DNA of 64,000 bases from Aeromicrobium sp. 9AM (GTDB lineage: Bacteria; Actinomycetota; Actinomycetes; Propionibacteriales; Nocardioidaceae): NCBI RefSeq assembly GCF_902506105.1, contig NZ_LR733304.1, forward strand, positions 1,202,334-1,266,333, given 5' to 3'. The position numbers and the translations under genes are program-made. Under the pieces are notes generated by a model. The model saw only the letters and a list, made by a program, of their open reading frames with translations. It searched no databases and was not told the DNA's origin. Of the stretch, positions 43,641-55,578 are shown piece by piece; position 1 is the first letter of the stretch; each line of letters starts with the position of its first letter.

Positions 43641-45818
43641 GTGACGTCCGGAACCCCCTCGCTGGAGTGGACAGACCTCGACAAGAAGGCCGTGGACACC
43701 GTCCGTCTCCTGGCCGCGGATGCCGTGCAGAAGGTCGGCAACGGCCACCCCGGCACCGCCATGAGCCTCGCCCCCGTCGCCTACCTGCACTACCAGCGCC
43801 TGCTGCGCCACGACCCCACTGATCCGCACTGGGTCGGCCGTGACCGCTTCATCCTCTCGTGCGGTCACTCGAGCCTCACGCAGTACATCCAGCTCTACCT
43901 CGCGGGCTACCCGATGACGCTGGACGACCTCAAGAGCCTGCGCACGTGGGGCAGCCAGACCCCCGGCCACCCCGAGTACAACCACACGCCCGGCGTCGAG
44001 GTCACGACCGGCCCTCTGGGCCAGGGTGTCGCCAACGCCGTCGGCATGGCCATGGCGGCCCGCCGCGAGCGTGGCCTGCTCGATCCCACCACCGCCGCCG
44101 GCGAGAGCCCGTTCGACCACCGCATCTATGCCATCGCGTCGGACGGCGACCTGCAGGAGGGCGTCTCCGGCGAGGCGTCGTCGGTCGCCGGCGTCCAGAA
44201 GCTCGGCAACCTGACGCTGTTGTGGGACGACAACCGCATCTCGATCGAGGACGACACCAACGTGGCGTTCACCGAGGACGTCGCTGCCCGCTACGAGGCG
44301 TACGGCTGGCACGTGCAGACCGTCGACTGGACCAACGGCGGCACCGGCTACGTCGAGGACGTCGAGGCGCTGTGGGAGGCCTACCAGGCCGCCCAGGCCG
44401 TCACCGACAAGCCCAGCTTCATCCGGCTGCGCACGATCATCGCGTGGCCGGCGCCCAACGCCCAGAACACCGGAGGCTCCCACGGCTCCGCCCTCGGCGA
44501 CGACGAGATCAAGGCGACCAAGGAGCTCCTCGGCTTCGACCCCGAGAAGACGTTCATCGTCGACGACGACGTCATCGAGCACACGCACAAGGCCCGCGAC
44601 CGCGGCGCTGCGGCGCGCGAGACCTGGCAGAAGACGTTCGACGCCTGGGCGACTGGCTCTCCGGAGGGCGCGGCCCTGCTGGAGCGGCTGTCCAAGCGTC
44701 AGCTGCCCGATGGCTGGGACGCCGACCTCCCGACGTACGAGGAGGACGCCAAGGGCGTCGCGACCCGCGTCGCGTCCGGCGAGTTCCTGTCGGCCGCAGT
44801 CGGCAAGCTGCCCGAGCTGTGGGGCGGTTCGGCCGACCTCGCCGGCTCCAACAACACGACGCCCAAGGGCGAGCCGTCGTTCCTGCCGCCCGAGCACTCC
44901 ACCGCCAAGTTCCAGGGCGACTGGTACGGCCGCGTGCTGCACTTCGGCATCCGTGAGCACGCCATGGGCGCGATCATGAACGGCATGGTCCAGCACGGGC
45001 TGACCCGCCCCTACGGCGGCACGTTCCTCGTGTTCAGCGACTACATGCGCGGCGCCGTACGCCTCGCTGCCCTGCAGGAGCTGCCCGTCACGTACGTCTG
45101 GACGCACGACTCGATCGGCCTCGGCGAGGACGGACCGACCCACCAGCCGGTCGAGCACCTCGCAGCCCTGCGCGCGATCCCCGGCCTCGACGTCATCCGC
45201 CCGGCCGACGCCAACGAGACCATCGCTGCCTGGCGCACCGTGCTCGGCAACACCGATCGGCCCTCCGCACTGGCGCTCAGCCGGCAGAACCTGCCGACGT
45301 TCCCCCGCGGCAAGGACGGTTGGGCTCCGGCGTCCGACGTCGCCAAGGGCGCCTACACGCTGATCGACGCCGACGGCGAGCCCGACGTGATCCTGGTGTC
45401 GACCGGCTCCGAGGTGCAGATCGCGGTCAAGGCCCGCGAGCTCCTCGCCGCCGACGGCATCTCGGCTCGGGTCGTCTCGATGCCGTGCCGTGAGTGGTTC
45501 GAGCAGCAGGACAGCTCCTACCGCGACAGCGTCATCCCGCCCAAGCTCCGCGCCCGGGTCTCGGTCGAGGCCGGTGTCTCGCTCGGCTGGAGCGACGTCG
45601 TCGGTGACGCCGGACGCAGCGTGAGCCTCGAGCACTACGGCGCATCGGCCGACTACGCCACGCTCTACGACAAGTTCGGCATCACCGCCGAGGCCGTCGT
45701 CGCAGCCGCGAAGGACTCGATCGCTGCCGCCGCGGGCGAGCCGTCCGCGCCTTTCCGCGCTCGACCGGCCGGCCCGGTCGGTCCCGGCGACAATGCCGAC
45801 GCTCCCGACACCCACTGA
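43641..45818 (+). CDS. tkt: Transketolase
   Basis: Thiamine-diphosphate enzyme of 725 residues moving two-carbon ketol units in the non-oxidative pentose phosphate pathway. Seen: [27 protein letters not shown], the ThDP/Mg motif in [15 protein letters not shown]...[18 protein letters not shown] with the catalytic Glu, and [23 protein letters not shown]. The start is GTG 43641, with AGGAG 8 bases upstream. It heads the operon tkt-tal-pgi-zwf-opcA-pgl. Confidence 0.97.
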   Translation: MTSGTPSLEWTDLDKKAVDTVRLLAADAVQKVGNGHPGTAMSLAPVAYLHYQRLLRHDPTDPHWVGRDRFILSCGHSSLTQYIQLYLAGYPMTLDDLKSLRTWGSQTPGHPEYNHTPGVEVTTGPLGQGVANAVGMAMAARRERGLLDPTTAAGESPFDHRIYAIASDGDLQEGVSGEASSVAGVQKLGNLTLLWDDNRISIEDDTNVAFTEDVAARYEAYGWHVQTVDWTNGGTGYVEDVEALWEAYQAAQAVTDKPSFIRLRTIIAWPAPNAQNTGGSHGSALGDDEIKATKELLGFDPEKTFIVDDDVIEHTHKARDRGAAARETWQKTFDAWATGSPEGAALLERLSKRQLPDGWDADLPTYEEDAKGVATRVASGEFLSAAVGKLPELWGGSADLAGSNNTTPKGEPSFLPPEHSTAKFQGDWYGRVLHFGIREHAMGAIMNGMVQHGLTRPYGGTFLVFSDYMRGAVRLAALQELPVTYVWTHDSIGLGEDGPTHQPVEHLAALRAIPGLDVIRPADANETIAAWRTVLGNTDRPSALALSRQNLPTFPRGKDGWAPASDVAKGAYTLIDADGEPDVILVSTGSEVQIAVKARELLAADGISARVVSMPCREWFEQQDSSYRDSVIPPKLRARVSVEAGVSLGWSDVVGDAGRSVSLEHYGASADYATLYDKFGITAEAVVAAAKDSIAAAAGEPSAPFRARPAGPVGPGDNADAPDTH

Positions 45819-45847
45819 CCCGCACAACTGAATTCCAAGGAGACATC

Positions 45848-46936
45848 ATGAATGACCGTCTGCAGGCTCTCGCCGACGCGGGAGTATCGATCTGGCTCGA
45901 CGACCTCTCACGCGAGCGCATCGAGACCGGCAACCTGGCCTCGCTCGTGGCCGACTCCGGCGTCGTCGGCGTCACCACGAACCCTACGATCTTCGCCGCC
46001 GCCATCGCCAAGGGCGAGCGCTACGCCGAGCAGGTCAAGACGCTCCAGGCGTCCGGTGCCGACCTCAAGACCACGGTGTTCGAGCTGACCACGACCGACG
46101 TCCAGAACGGCTGCGACATCATGCGGCCGGTGTTCGACGCCACCAACGGCGTGGACGGCCGGGTCTCGATCGAGGTCGACCCCGACCTCGCCAAGGACAC
46201 CGACGGCACCGTCGACCTCGCGAAGCGCCTCTGGGACCGCATCGATCGTCCCAACACGCTGATCAAGATCCCGGCGACCGTCGAGGGCCTGCCCGCGATC
46301 GCCGCGACGACCGCAGAAGGCATCAGCGTCAACGTGACCCTGATCTTCTCGCTCGAGCGCTACCGCGGCGTCATGGACGCCTACCTCTACGGCCTCGAGC
46401 AGGCCGACGCCAACGGCAAGGACCTCTCGACGATCCACTCGGTCGCGTCGTTCTTCGTGAGCCGCGTCGACTCCGAGGTCGACAAGCGCCTCGCCGACGA
46501 CAGCCCCCTGCGCGGCAAGGCGGCCATCGCCAACGCACGGCTCGCCTATGAGGCGTACGAAGAAGTCTTCGGCTCCGACCGGTTCAAGGCACTCGCGGCC
46601 AAGGGCGCCAACGCCCAGCGTCCGCTGTGGGCGTCGACCGGCGTCAAGGACCCGGCCTACCCCGACACGATGTACGTCAGCGAGCTCGTCGTCGCCAACA
46701 CCGTCAACACGATGCCCGAGAAGACCCTCGACGCGTTCGCCGATCACGGTGAGGTCACCGGCGACACGGTGCACGGGACGTACGACGAGGCGCGCCAGGT
46801 CATCGCCGACCTCGAGGCCCAGGGCATCAAGTACGACGAGGTCGTCGAGCTGCTCGAGGTCGAGGGTCTCGACAAGTTCGAGACCTCATGGAACGAGCTG
46901 CTCGAGACGGTCCAGACCGAGCTCGACAAGGCCTGA
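45848..46936 (+). CDS. tal: Transaldolase
   Basis: Schiff-base enzyme of 362 residues, actinobacterial long type, transferring dihydroxyacetone units between sugar phosphates. The active-site Lys is in [30 protein letters not shown] near the N-terminus and the [20 protein letters not shown] stretch are diagnostic. AAGGAG lies before ATG 45848, 29 bases after tkt. Confidence 0.97.
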   Translation: MNDRLQALADAGVSIWLDDLSRERIETGNLASLVADSGVVGVTTNPTIFAAAIAKGERYAEQVKTLQASGADLKTTVFELTTTDVQNGCDIMRPVFDATNGVDGRVSIEVDPDLAKDTDGTVDLAKRLWDRIDRPNTLIKIPATVEGLPAIAATTAEGISVNVTLIFSLERYRGVMDAYLYGLEQADANGKDLSTIHSVASFFVSRVDSEVDKRLADDSPLRGKAAIANARLAYEAYEEVFGSDRFKALAAKGANAQRPLWASTGVKDPAYPDTMYVSELVVANTVNTMPEKTLDAFADHGEVTGDTVHGTYDEARQVIADLEAQGIKYDEVVELLEVEGLDKFETSWNELLETVQTELDKA

Positions 46937-46939
46937 CCC

Positions 46940-48520
46940 GTGGTGCAGATCGCGCTCACGGTTCCTGCCCAAGGCGAGTTCGACACGGCGCTCCGCGATG
47001 CCATCGAGCAGCGCGTGGCGTCCCGCATCGCCGCCCAGGACGCCACCCTGTGGGGTCCTGACGCGGAGTCCGAGGCCAGCATCCGGCTCAGCTGGACGCA
47101 GCTCCCGGAGGCCTCACGCCCGCTGGTGGCCGAGATCGCGGAGCTGCGTGAGCAGCTGGCGGCCAAGCGGCTCGACCGGGTCGTCCTGTGTGGCATGGGC
47201 GGCTCGTCCCTCGCGCCCGAGGTCATCTGCGACACCGCAGGCGTCCCGCTGACGGTGCTCGACTCGTCGCAGCCCGACATGGTGCGTGCCGCGATCGCCA
47301 CGAGTCTCGACCGCACGATCGTGGTCGTCTCGAGCAAGTCCGGCGGCACGGTCGAGACCGACAGCCAGCGACGGGCGTACGAGCAGGCGTTCAAGGACGC
47401 CGGCCTCGACCCCGCCGACCACATCGTCGTGGTCACGGATCCGGGCTCGCCGCTCGACGACGAGGCCACCAAGGCCGGCTATCGCGTGTTCCGCGCCGAC
47501 CCGCACGTCGGTGGCCGCTACTCGGCGCTCACGGCGTTCGGGCTGGTCCCGAGCGGTCTCGCCGGCGCCGACATCGGTGCCCTGCTCGACGAGGCCGCTG
47601 GTGCCGAGGCCGCGCTCTATGCCGACGACGCCGACAACCCCGGGCTGCGGCTCGGCGTGCTGATGGGCGTCGCCAACCGGCACCGCGTCGACAAGCTCGT
47701 GATCGCCGACCAGACCCGGCACGGCGTCGGTGACTGGATCGAGCAGCTCGTCGCCGAGTCGACCGGCAAGCTCGGCAAGGGCATCCTCCCGGTCGTCGTG
47801 CCGTTCGAGAACGCGGTCAACTTCAACCCGAGCACCGCCGACTCGATCCTGGTGTCGATCGGCAGCACGGACGCTCCGGAGGCCCAGTCCGGCTGGGCCG
47901 CGGCGCTCGACGCCAGCCTCGGCGCGCAGATGCTGCTGTGGGAGGTCGCCGTCGTCGTGGCCGGCCTGATCATCGGCATCAACCCGTTCGACCAGCCCGA
48001 CGTCGAGAGCGCCAAGCAGGCGGCTCGCGAGCTGCTGTCCGGCGGTGGCGAGGTGCCGACCCCGGACGCGACCGACGAAGGCATCGACATCTACGGCGAG
48101 GGTGCCACCGTCGCAGACGCCGTCAGCGCGCTGCTCGGCAAGCTCGACCCGGAGCACGGCTATCTCGCGGTGCAGGTCTATCTCGACCGCATCGCGTACG
48201 CCGACTTCGCCGGGGTCCGTGAGGTGCTCGCTGAGCGTCTCGGCCGTCCGGTGACGTTCGGCTGGGGCCCGCGGTTCCTGCACTCGACCGGCCAGTATCA
48301 CAAGGGCGGCACGCCCAACGGCGTGTTCCTGCAGGTCACCGGCACTCCGGCCGAGGACCTCGCGGTGCCGGGCCGGGACTTCACGTTCGGCTCGTTCATC
48401 GACTCGCAGGCCGCCGGCGACGCGGCGGTGCTGCGCGATCACGGCCGGCCCGTGCTCCGCCTGCACCTCAGCGACATCGGCACGGGTCTCCAGCGCGTAC
48501 GGGCGGTGCTCGCCCAGTGA
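46940..48520 (+). CDS. pgi: Glucose-6-phosphate isomerase
   Basis: Protein of 526 residues with the SIS fold that interconverts glucose-6-phosphate and fructose-6-phosphate. Parts seen: VVLCGMGGSSLAPEV, VVSSKSGGTVETDSQR (phosphate loop), VGGRYSALTAFGLVP, and GWGPRFLHSTGQYHKGG with a C-terminal Lys/His pair. It is the shorter, divergent actinobacterial type. GTG 46940 lies 3 bases after tal; GTG 46943 is equally possible. Its position in this operon links glycolysis to the oxidative pentose phosphate pathway. Confidence 0.94.
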   Translation: MVQIALTVPAQGEFDTALRDAIEQRVASRIAAQDATLWGPDAESEASIRLSWTQLPEASRPLVAEIAELREQLAAKRLDRVVLCGMGGSSLAPEVICDTAGVPLTVLDSSQPDMVRAAIATSLDRTIVVVSSKSGGTVETDSQRRAYEQAFKDAGLDPADHIVVVTDPGSPLDDEATKAGYRVFRADPHVGGRYSALTAFGLVPSGLAGADIGALLDEAAGAEAALYADDADNPGLRLGVLMGVANRHRVDKLVIADQTRHGVGDWIEQLVAESTGKLGKGILPVVVPFENAVNFNPSTADSILVSIGSTDAPEAQSGWAAALDASLGAQMLLWEVAVVVAGLIIGINPFDQPDVESAKQAARELLSGGGEVPTPDATDEGIDIYGEGATVADAVSALLGKLDPEHGYLAVQVYLDRIAYADFAGVREVLAERLGRPVTFGWGPRFLHSTGQYHKGGTPNGVFLQVTGTPAEDLAVPGRDFTFGSFIDSQAAGDAAVLRDHGRPVLRLHLSDIGTGLQRVRAVLAQ

Positions 48521-50040
48521 GCCTTGTCGACAACCCGCTGAGGGACCCCAAGGATCGGCGGCTCCCCCGCATCGCTGGGCCCTGCAGCCTGATCCTGTTC
48601 GGCGTCACCGGCGACCTGGCCAAGAAGAAGCTCGTCCCGGCGATCTACGACCTCGCCAACCGCGGCCTCCTGCCGCCGGGATTCGCACTGGTCGGCTTCG
48701 CCCGGCATGACTTCGGCACGTCGAAGTTCGCCAGCATGATCAAGCAGGCGGCCAAGGACGGTGCTCGTACGCCGTGGAGCGAGACCGTGTGGAACCAGCT
48801 CGCCGCCGGCATCCGCTTCGTCCCCGGTGAGTTCGACGACGACGAAGCCTGGGAGCGCTTGGGCAAGACCATGGCCGAGCTCGACGAGCAGCAGGGCACC
48901 GGTGGCAACCACGCGTTCTACCTGTCGATCCCGCCCGGCCTGTTCCCCGTCGTGGTCTCGCAGATCAAGAAGCACGGCCTGGCCGAGTCCTCCGAGGGCT
49001 GGCGCCGTGTCGTGATCGAGAAGCCGTTCGGCCACGACCTCAAGTCTGCCGAAGAGCTCAACCGCATCGTCGCCGAGGTGTTCCCACGCCAGTCGGTGTT
49101 CCGCATCGACCACTACCTCGGCAAGGAGACGGTCCAGAACATCCTGGCCTTCCGCTTCGCCAACGGCATGTTCGAGCCGATCTGGAACAACCACTACGTC
49201 GACCACGTGCAGATCACGATGGCCGAGGACATCGGCATCGGTTCGCGCGCCGGCTACTACGACGGCATCGGCGCAGCCCGTGACGTGATCCAGAACCACC
49301 TGCTGCAGCTCATGGCGCTCATCGCCATGGAGGAGCCGGTCTCGTTCAACGCGTCGTCGCTGCGCATCGAGAAGCAGAAGATCCTCGCCAACGCCCGTCC
49401 CCCGGCCCGCATGGACCTGCACACGGCTCGCGCGCAGTACGTCGGCGGCTGGGCCGGCGGCGAGCACGTGCTGGGCTACAAGGAGGAAGACGGCATCCCG
49501 CAGTCGTCGATGACCGAGACATACGCCGCGATGCGGATCGACGTGCTGACCCGTCGCTGGGCCGGCACGCCGTTCTACCTGCGCGCCGGCAAGCGCCTGG
49601 GCCGGCGCGTCACCGAGGTCGCAGTCGTGTTCAAGCGGGCGCCGCACCAGCCGTTCAACAAGAACGACATCGAGGAGCTCGGCCAGAACGCGCTCGTCAT
49701 GCGGATCCAGCCCGACGAGGGCGTCACGCTGCGCTTCGGCGCCAAAGTGCCCGGCACGACGATGGAGATCCGCGACGTCAACATGGACTTCGCCTACGGC
49801 GGTGCGTTCGTCGAGAGCAGCCCCGAGGCGTACGAGCGGCTGATCCTCGACGTGCTGCTGGGCGATCCGCCGCTGTTCCCCCAGCACGAGGAGGTCGAGC
49901 TCTCGTGGAAGATCCTCGACCCCGTCATCGAGCACTGGGACCGGCAGAAGACCATCGACACCTATCCGTCCGGCACCTGGGGCCCTGAGTCGGCCGACAA
50001 GATGCTGGCGCGCGACGGCCGCAGCTGGAGGCGTCCCTAG
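48517..50040 (+). CDS. zwf: Glucose-6-phosphate dehydrogenase
   Basis: Enzyme of 507 residues oxidising glucose-6-phosphate with NADP. The coenzyme motif is LILFGVTGDLAKKKLVPAIY. The substrate and catalytic region is VIEKPFGHDLKSAEELN followed by FRIDHYLGKETVQN, with the catalytic His. The GTG start overlaps the pgi stop (GTGA). OpcA, encoded next, is its assembly and activation factor. Confidence 0.97.
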   Translation: MSLVDNPLRDPKDRRLPRIAGPCSLILFGVTGDLAKKKLVPAIYDLANRGLLPPGFALVGFARHDFGTSKFASMIKQAAKDGARTPWSETVWNQLAAGIRFVPGEFDDDEAWERLGKTMAELDEQQGTGGNHAFYLSIPPGLFPVVVSQIKKHGLAESSEGWRRVVIEKPFGHDLKSAEELNRIVAEVFPRQSVFRIDHYLGKETVQNILAFRFANGMFEPIWNNHYVDHVQITMAEDIGIGSRAGYYDGIGAARDVIQNHLLQLMALIAMEEPVSFNASSLRIEKQKILANARPPARMDLHTARAQYVGGWAGGEHVLGYKEEDGIPQSSMTETYAAMRIDVLTRRWAGTPFYLRAGKRLGRRVTEVAVVFKRAPHQPFNKNDIEELGQNALVMRIQPDEGVTLRFGAKVPGTTMEIRDVNMDFAYGGAFVESSPEAYERLILDVLLGDPPLFPQHEEVELSWKILDPVIEHWDRQKTIDTYPSGTWGPESADKMLARDGRSWRRP

Positions 50041-50042
50041 TC

Positions 50043-50948
50043 ATGGAAATTGCACTCGAGAAGACCAACTCGTCCCGCATCGCCCGCGCGATGGTCAAGG
50101 CGCGGGTCGCTGCCGGCAGCCCCGCCATGGACATGGTGCTGACGTTGCTCGTCGTGACCGACGACGAGAACGTCGGCGAGGCGCTCAAGACCGCGACGAC
50201 ACTGTCGCGCGAGCACCCGTCGCGCGTCATCGGCGTGATCCTCGGTGACGGGCGCGGCGCCGCCGAGCTCAACGCCAAGGTGCGGGTCGGTGAGAACTCG
50301 TCCGGCGAGTCGATCCTGCTGCGCATCTCCGGCGAGCTCACCAAGCACGCCGAGTCGGTCGTGCTGCCGCTCCTGCTGCCGGACTCCCCCGTGGTCGTCT
50401 GGTGGCCGGGCAAGCCGCCGACGGATCCGTCGCAGGACGCCATCGGCCAGCTGGCTCGTCGCCGCCTGACCGACGCCGAGGCGACCGACTCCCCCATCAG
50501 GTCGCTCAAGAACGTCGCCCGGCACTACGTCGCCGGCGACACCGACCTGTCGTGGACCCGCCTGACCCCGTGGCGCGCGCTGCTCGCCGCCGCGCTCGAC
50601 CAGTCCGACGGCAAGGTCACGGGCGGTACGGTCATCGCCGGCAGCGGCAACCCCGCAGCCACGCTGCTCGTCGCGTGGCTCGAGAGCCGCCTCAAGGTCG
50701 ACATCAAGACCCGCAAGAGCGACAGCGGCGCCCAGATCATGTCCGTCGTCCTCCACACGCCCAACGGCGATGTGCTGATCGAACGGATCACGGATCACTC
50801 GTGCCACTTCAGCGTGCCCGGCTCCTCGCCTCGCGAGGTGCCGCTCGGCCCGCGTACGCTCGCGGAACTCCTGGCCGAGGACCTGCGCCGGCTCGACGCC
50901 GACGACGTCTACGAGGCCACGATCAAGCACATGCTGGCGGAGGCATGA
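50043..50948 (+). CDS. opcA: Glucose-6-phosphate dehydrogenase assembly protein OpcA
   Basis: Protein of 301 residues matching actinobacterial and cyanobacterial OpcA. Parts include VLTLLVVTDDENVGEALKTATTLSREHPSRVIGVI, the stretch SVVLPLLLPDSPVVVWWPGKPP and LAELLAEDLRRLDADDVYEATIKH. It allosterically activates Zwf. The start is ATG 50043, 2 bases after zwf. A G/C-rich palindromic repeat separates it from pgl. Confidence 0.95.
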   Translation: MEIALEKTNSSRIARAMVKARVAAGSPAMDMVLTLLVVTDDENVGEALKTATTLSREHPSRVIGVILGDGRGAAELNAKVRVGENSSGESILLRISGELTKHAESVVLPLLLPDSPVVVWWPGKPPTDPSQDAIGQLARRRLTDAEATDSPIRSLKNVARHYVAGDTDLSWTRLTPWRALLAAALDQSDGKVTGGTVIAGSGNPAATLLVAWLESRLKVDIKTRKSDSGAQIMSVVLHTPNGDVLIERITDHSCHFSVPGSSPREVPLGPRTLAELLAEDLRRLDADDVYEATIKHMLAEA

Positions 50949-50950
50949 GC

Positions 50951-51000
50951 GAGCGCAGCTGGGGGTCCCCCCGCGAGCTCTGCGAGCAGGGGGCGCGAAC
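50951..51000. repeat. GGGGGTCCCCCC palindromic repeat, copy A
   Basis: Contains TGGGGGTCCCCCC, then CGAGCTCTGCGAGCAGGGGG. It fills the opcA-pgl gap. A second copy with the same order of blocks is at 55579-55625. It may be a REP-like element or an mRNA processing signal within the operon. Confidence 0.6.
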
Positions 51001-51057
51001 CAAGGGGCTGTCATGCCGCCACCTTCGTATCGTTGGCCTTTTGACGAAGGTGTCGGC

Positions 51058-51759
51058 ATGACGATGATCGAGGAGGTCTACCCGGACGCTCCGGCGCTCG
51101 CGGGGGCGATCGCCGACCGGCTCACGGGTCGCATCGCGCTGATCCAGGCCGAGGGACGACGCCCGAGCATCGTGCTGACCGGCGGGACGATCGCCATCGA
51201 CGCCTACGAGCTGATCCAGAGCGAGCTCATCGACTGGACCCAGGTCGACTTCTACTGGGGCGACGAACGATTCGTCCCGGATGGCCATGCCGACCGCAAC
51301 GACCAGCAGGCGCGAGACGCCTTCCTGGACCGCCTGGGCGTGCCCGCCGCCAACATCCACTCGATGCCGGCGCACGGGTGCGACCTCAGCACGGCTGAGG
51401 CGGCCGATCAGTATGCTGCCGCGCTGCCTTCGGCGCCGTTCGACGTCACGCTGCTCGGCGTCGGTCCCGACGGGCATGTCGCGTCCCTGTTCCCCGGCTT
51501 CGACCAGCTGCACGAGACGGAGCGGCTCGCGGTCGAGGTGTTCGACTCTCCCAAGCCGCCACCCGTACGCATCTCGCTGACGTTCCCGGCCCTCAACAAC
51601 TCCGAGGCGGTGTGGTTCATCGTCGCCGGCGAGGGCAAGGCCGGGGCGGTCGCCCAGGCCCTGGGCGACGGAACGCTCGAGGACACCCCTGCGCGTGGCG
51701 CTCGCGGTCGTACCGAGACGGCCTGGCTGCTCGACGAAGCCGCCGCCTCCCAGCTGTAG
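51058..51759 (+). CDS. pgl: 6-phosphogluconolactonase
   Basis: Protein of 233 residues (DevB/SOL family) hydrolysing 6-phosphogluconolactone. Motifs: IVLTGGTIAIDAYE, VDFYWGDERFVPDGHADRN and LLGVGPDGHVASLFPG. The start is ATG 51058, with GAAGG 8 bases upstream. It is the last gene of the operon, ending at a strong hairpin. The longer reading from 51013 lacks similarity. Confidence 0.95.
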   Translation: MTMIEEVYPDAPALAGAIADRLTGRIALIQAEGRRPSIVLTGGTIAIDAYELIQSELIDWTQVDFYWGDERFVPDGHADRNDQQARDAFLDRLGVPAANIHSMPAHGCDLSTAEAADQYAAALPSAPFDVTLLGVGPDGHVASLFPGFDQLHETERLAVEVFDSPKPPPVRISLTFPALNNSEAVWFIVAGEGKAGAVAQALGDGTLEDTPARGARGRTETAWLLDEAAASQL

Positions 51760-51789
51760 CGGTGACCTAGGGCCCACCGCGGCCTCTCG

Positions 51790-51840
51790 GCGGTGACGTA
51801 GGGCCCAGGATCATCGCGATCCTGGGCCCTACGTCACCGC
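51790..51840. terminator. Bidirectional terminator hairpin (23-base perfect stem) between pgl and rbpA
   Basis: A perfect 23-base inverted repeat beginning GCGGTGACGTAGGGCCC, with an ATCGC loop. A partial copy (51759-51780) precedes it and overlaps the pgl stop. It separates two convergent operons and should end both. The same outer sequence recurs at 63451-63501. Confidence 0.8.
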
Positions 51841-51851
51841 TCAACGCGGGA

Positions 51852-52205
51852 TCAGAAGATGACTTCGCCGGTCTTGCGCTTGGTGCGCAGGAGGTCGATG
51901 GCTTCCTTGAGGATCTCGTCGGCCTCGGTCTCGGAGCGACGCTCCTTCACGTACGCGAGGTGCGTCTTGTAGGGCTCGATCTTCTTGGCAGTCGGCCGAT
52001 TCTCGGCGTCGACGCTCGACGGCATGCCGCACCGCGGGCAGTCCCACGACTCCGGCACCTCGGCCTCGATCGCGAACTGCAGCTCAGTCGTGTGGTTGTT
52101 GATGCAGAAGAACGTCACGAACTGACGCGGAGCGGCTTCACCGCGCTCAGCCTCGCCCATGGGGCCAGAGCCGATACGGCTGCCCCGGATAGCACCTGCT
52201 GCCAC
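51852..52205 (-). CDS. rbpA: RNA polymerase-binding protein RbpA
   Basis: Actinobacterial transcription factor of 117 residues that binds the sigma subunit and stabilises open promoter complexes. Seen: AIRGSRIGSGPMGEAERGEAAPR (N-terminal tail and basic linker), a zinc-finger-like core CINNHTTELQFA...WDCPRCGMPS, and EPYKTHLAYVKERRSETEADEILKEAIDLLR (sigma-interaction domain). The GTG 52205 shares its G with the secG stop (TAGTG). RbpA matters most at promoters with poor -35 boxes, like those seen here. Confidence 0.95.
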   Translation of the reverse strand: MAAGAIRGSRIGSGPMGEAERGEAAPRQFVTFFCINNHTTELQFAIEAEVPESWDCPRCGMPSSVDAENRPTAKKIEPYKTHLAYVKERRSETEADEILKEAIDLLRTKRKTGEVIF

Positions 52206-52441
52206 TAGTTGCTCACCTTCAGTAGCAGGCCGAGTGCGAAGATGCACACGACCCAGACGACTGCGATACCGACCGTGATGCGGTCGAGGTTGCGTTCGGC
52301 GACCGATGAGCCGCCGAGCGAGCTGGAGACGCCGCCACCGAACATGTCGGAGAGACCGCCTCCGCGTCCCTTGTGCATGAGGACCAGGACGATCATCAGC
52401 ACGCTGCTGATCGCCAGGATTACGGAGAACGTCAAAATCAC
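52205..52441 (-). CDS. secG: Preprotein translocase subunit SecG
   Basis: Membrane protein of 78 residues with two hydrophobic segments (about 3-23 and 55-74) flanking KGRGGGLSDMFGGGVSSSLGGSSVAERNLDRIT, a highly typical SecG loop. It belongs to the SecYEG channel. GTG start. It lies between tpiA and rbpA, a conserved actinobacterial order. Confidence 0.95.
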   Translation of the reverse strand: MILTFSVILAISSVLMIVLVLMHKGRGGGLSDMFGGGVSSSLGGSSVAERNLDRITVGIAVVWVVCIFALGLLLKVSN

Positions 52442-52459
52442 GAGATGGGGCCTTCGTTG

Positions 52460-53260
52460 TCAGGCGCCGGACAGGTCCGGCATGGCATAGAACCGGGCGA
52501 TCCCGGCGAACTCCTCCGCTTGGAGGCTTGCTCCGCCGACCAAGGCTCCGTCGACATCCGACTTCGCCATGATGGCGGCGATGTTCGCCGCTTTCACTGA
52601 TCCGCCGTAAAGGATACGCAATGCTCCTGCGACTTCGGGCGACCAGGTCTCCTCGACACGCGAACGGATTGCTGCGCAGACCTCCTGCGCGTCCTCCGGA
52701 GTCGCGACCTCACCCGTGCCGATCGCCCACACGGGCTCGTACGCGATGACGACCGAGGCCATCTGCTCGGCGGTGAAGCCCGCCAGCGAGCCGTCGACCT
52801 GGTCCAGCGTGTAGGCCACGTGCGTGCCGGCCTGGCGGATCTCGAGACCTTCGCCGACGCACACGATGGGGCTCATGCCGGCCGCGAGGGCCTTGCCCGC
52901 CTTGATGTTGACGAGCTCGTCGCTCTCGGCGTGGTACTCGCGGCGCTCGGAGTGTCCGACGACGACGTAGGAGCAGCCGAGCTTGGCGAGCATCGAGGCG
53001 GCGATCTCACCGGTGTAGGCGCCGCCGTCGTGCTCGGAGACGTCCTGGGCGCCGTAGCCGATCGCCAGGTGGTCACCGTCGACGAGCGTCTGCACGCTGC
53101 GGATGTCGGTGAACGGCGGGATCACGACGACCTCAGCCTTGTCGAAGTCGTGCTTCTTGTCCTGCAGGGTCCAGGCGAGCTTCTGGACCAGCACCACGGC
53201 TTCCTGGTGGTTGAGGTTGGACTTCCAGTTGCCGGCCATGAGTGGCTTGCGGGCGGTCAT
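52460..53260 (-). CDS. tpiA: Triose-phosphate isomerase
   Basis: TIM-barrel enzyme of 266 residues. Seen: [14 protein letters not shown] (Asn and Lys of the active site), [17 protein letters not shown] with the catalytic His, and [24 protein letters not shown] with the catalytic Glu and flexible loop. The ATG overlaps the pgk stop (ATGA). Part of gap-pgk-tpiA-secG-rbpA. Confidence 0.97.
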   Translation of the reverse strand: MTARKPLMAGNWKSNLNHQEAVVLVQKLAWTLQDKKHDFDKAEVVVIPPFTDIRSVQTLVDGDHLAIGYGAQDVSEHDGGAYTGEIAASMLAKLGCSYVVVGHSERREYHAESDELVNIKAGKALAAGMSPIVCVGEGLEIRQAGTHVAYTLDQVDGSLAGFTAEQMASVVIAYEPVWAIGTGEVATPEDAQEVCAAIRSRVEETWSPEVAGALRILYGGSVKAANIAAIMAKSDVDGALVGGASLQAEEFAGIARFYAMPDLSGA

Positions 53261-54456
53261 GCATCGTCCCCTTCGAGGATGGCGAGTCCGGGCAGCGTCT
53301 TGCCCTCGAGGTATTCGAGGCTCGCGCCTCCCCCGGTGGAGATGTGTCCGAAGTCGCTGTCGGCGAAACCGAGCTGGCGTACGGCCGCGGCGGAGTCGCC
53401 ACCGCCGACGACCGAGAGGCCGTCGACCTCGGTGAGCGCCTGGGCGACCGCCTTGGTGCCGGCTGCGAAGGCCGCCATCTCGAACACGCCCATCGGGCCG
53501 TTCCAGAACACCGTCTTGGAGCCGCGGATGATCTCGGCGAACGCCGCCGAGGAGTCCGGACCGATGTCGAGACCGAGCTGGTCGCTCGGGATCGCATCAG
53601 CTGCGACGATCGTGGCGGGCGCGTCAGCGGCGAACTCCGGCGCGACGACGATGTCCGTCGGCAGCACCAGGCGTACGCCCTGCTTGGCGGCCTGCTCGAT
53701 GTAGCCACGGGCGATGTCGAGCTGGTCCTCCTCGAGGAGCGACTTGCCGACCTCGTGGCCCTGCGCCTTGAGGAACGTGAAGACCATCCCGCCACCGATC
53801 AGCAGGTTGTCGGCCTTGTCGAGCAGGTTGTCGATCACGCCGAGCTTGTCGGAGACCTTGGACCCGCCGAGCACCACGGTGTAGGGGCGCTCGGGGCTCT
53901 CGGTGAGGCGCTTGAGCACGTCGACCTCGGCCTCGACCAACCCACCGACGGCTGACGGCAGCTCACGAACGATGTCGTAGACGCTGGCCTGCTTGCGGTG
54001 CACGACGCCGAAACCGTCGGACACGAACACATCGGCGAGGTCGGCCAGCTTGCCGGCGAACTCCCGCCGCTCGTCCTTGTCCTTGCTCGTCTCGGCCTCG
54101 TTGAACCGTACGTTCTGCAGCACGGCGACCTGGCCGTCCTGGAGCGCCGACGCGATGCGGTTGGCCTCGGGGCCGACCGTGTCGTTGGCGAACAGCACCG
54201 GCGCGCCGAGCAGCTCTGCGAGCCGCTCGGCGACCGGCGCCAAGGAGAACTTCGGGTTGGCCACGCCGTCGGGACGACCCAGGTGGGCCGTCACGAGGAC
54301 GCGGGCACCTGCGTCGGCAAGACGCTTGATCGTCGGCACGCTCGCGCGTACGCGACCGTCGTCGGTGATCGTCGTGCCGTCGAGCGGCACGTTGAGGTCA
54401 CTGCGGACGAGAACGCGCTTGCCGCGCAGGTCTCCCAGGTCCGAAACAGTCTTCAC
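53257..54456 (-). CDS. pgk: Phosphoglycerate kinase
   Basis: Two-domain kinase of 399 residues. Seen: [15 protein letters not shown] (substrate-binding N-terminus), [44 protein letters not shown] and [16 protein letters not shown]. It makes ATP from 1,3-bisphosphoglycerate. The start GTG 54456 lies 3 bases after the gap gene, with only a weak ribosome binding site. Confidence 0.97.
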   Translation of the reverse strand: MKTVSDLGDLRGKRVLVRSDLNVPLDGTTITDDGRVRASVPTIKRLADAGARVLVTAHLGRPDGVANPKFSLAPVAERLAELLGAPVLFANDTVGPEANRIASALQDGQVAVLQNVRFNEAETSKDKDERREFAGKLADLADVFVSDGFGVVHRKQASVYDIVRELPSAVGGLVEAEVDVLKRLTESPERPYTVVLGGSKVSDKLGVIDNLLDKADNLLIGGGMVFTFLKAQGHEVGKSLLEEDQLDIARGYIEQAAKQGVRLVLPTDIVVAPEFAADAPATIVAADAIPSDQLGLDIGPDSSAAFAEIIRGSKTVFWNGPMGVFEMAAFAAGTKAVAQALTEVDGLSVVGGGDSAAAVRQLGFADSDFGHISTGGGASLEYLEGKTLPGLAILEGDDA

Positions 54457-54459
54457 AGC

Positions 54460-55509
<1,050 letters not shown>

Positions 55510-55578
55510 CTACCGAGTTGCCCTCACTACCGGCGAGTCACCTCAGGGCCGTGAGACTGGCGGTTCCTAGCGACGAAG

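Noticed and set aside
42609..45827. A 1072-codon open frame on the minus strand covering ctaB and all of tkt
   Set aside because: Only the first 312 codons upstream of the stop (ctaB from GTG 43547) look like protein. The rest is antisense to transketolase, with Arg/Ala/Asp-rich shadow composition typical of high-GC DNA.
47114..49935. Long minus-strand frames opposite pgi and zwf
   Set aside because: They mirror real genes, are full of Val-Asp-Arg-Gly runs and carry no recognisable domain or start signal.
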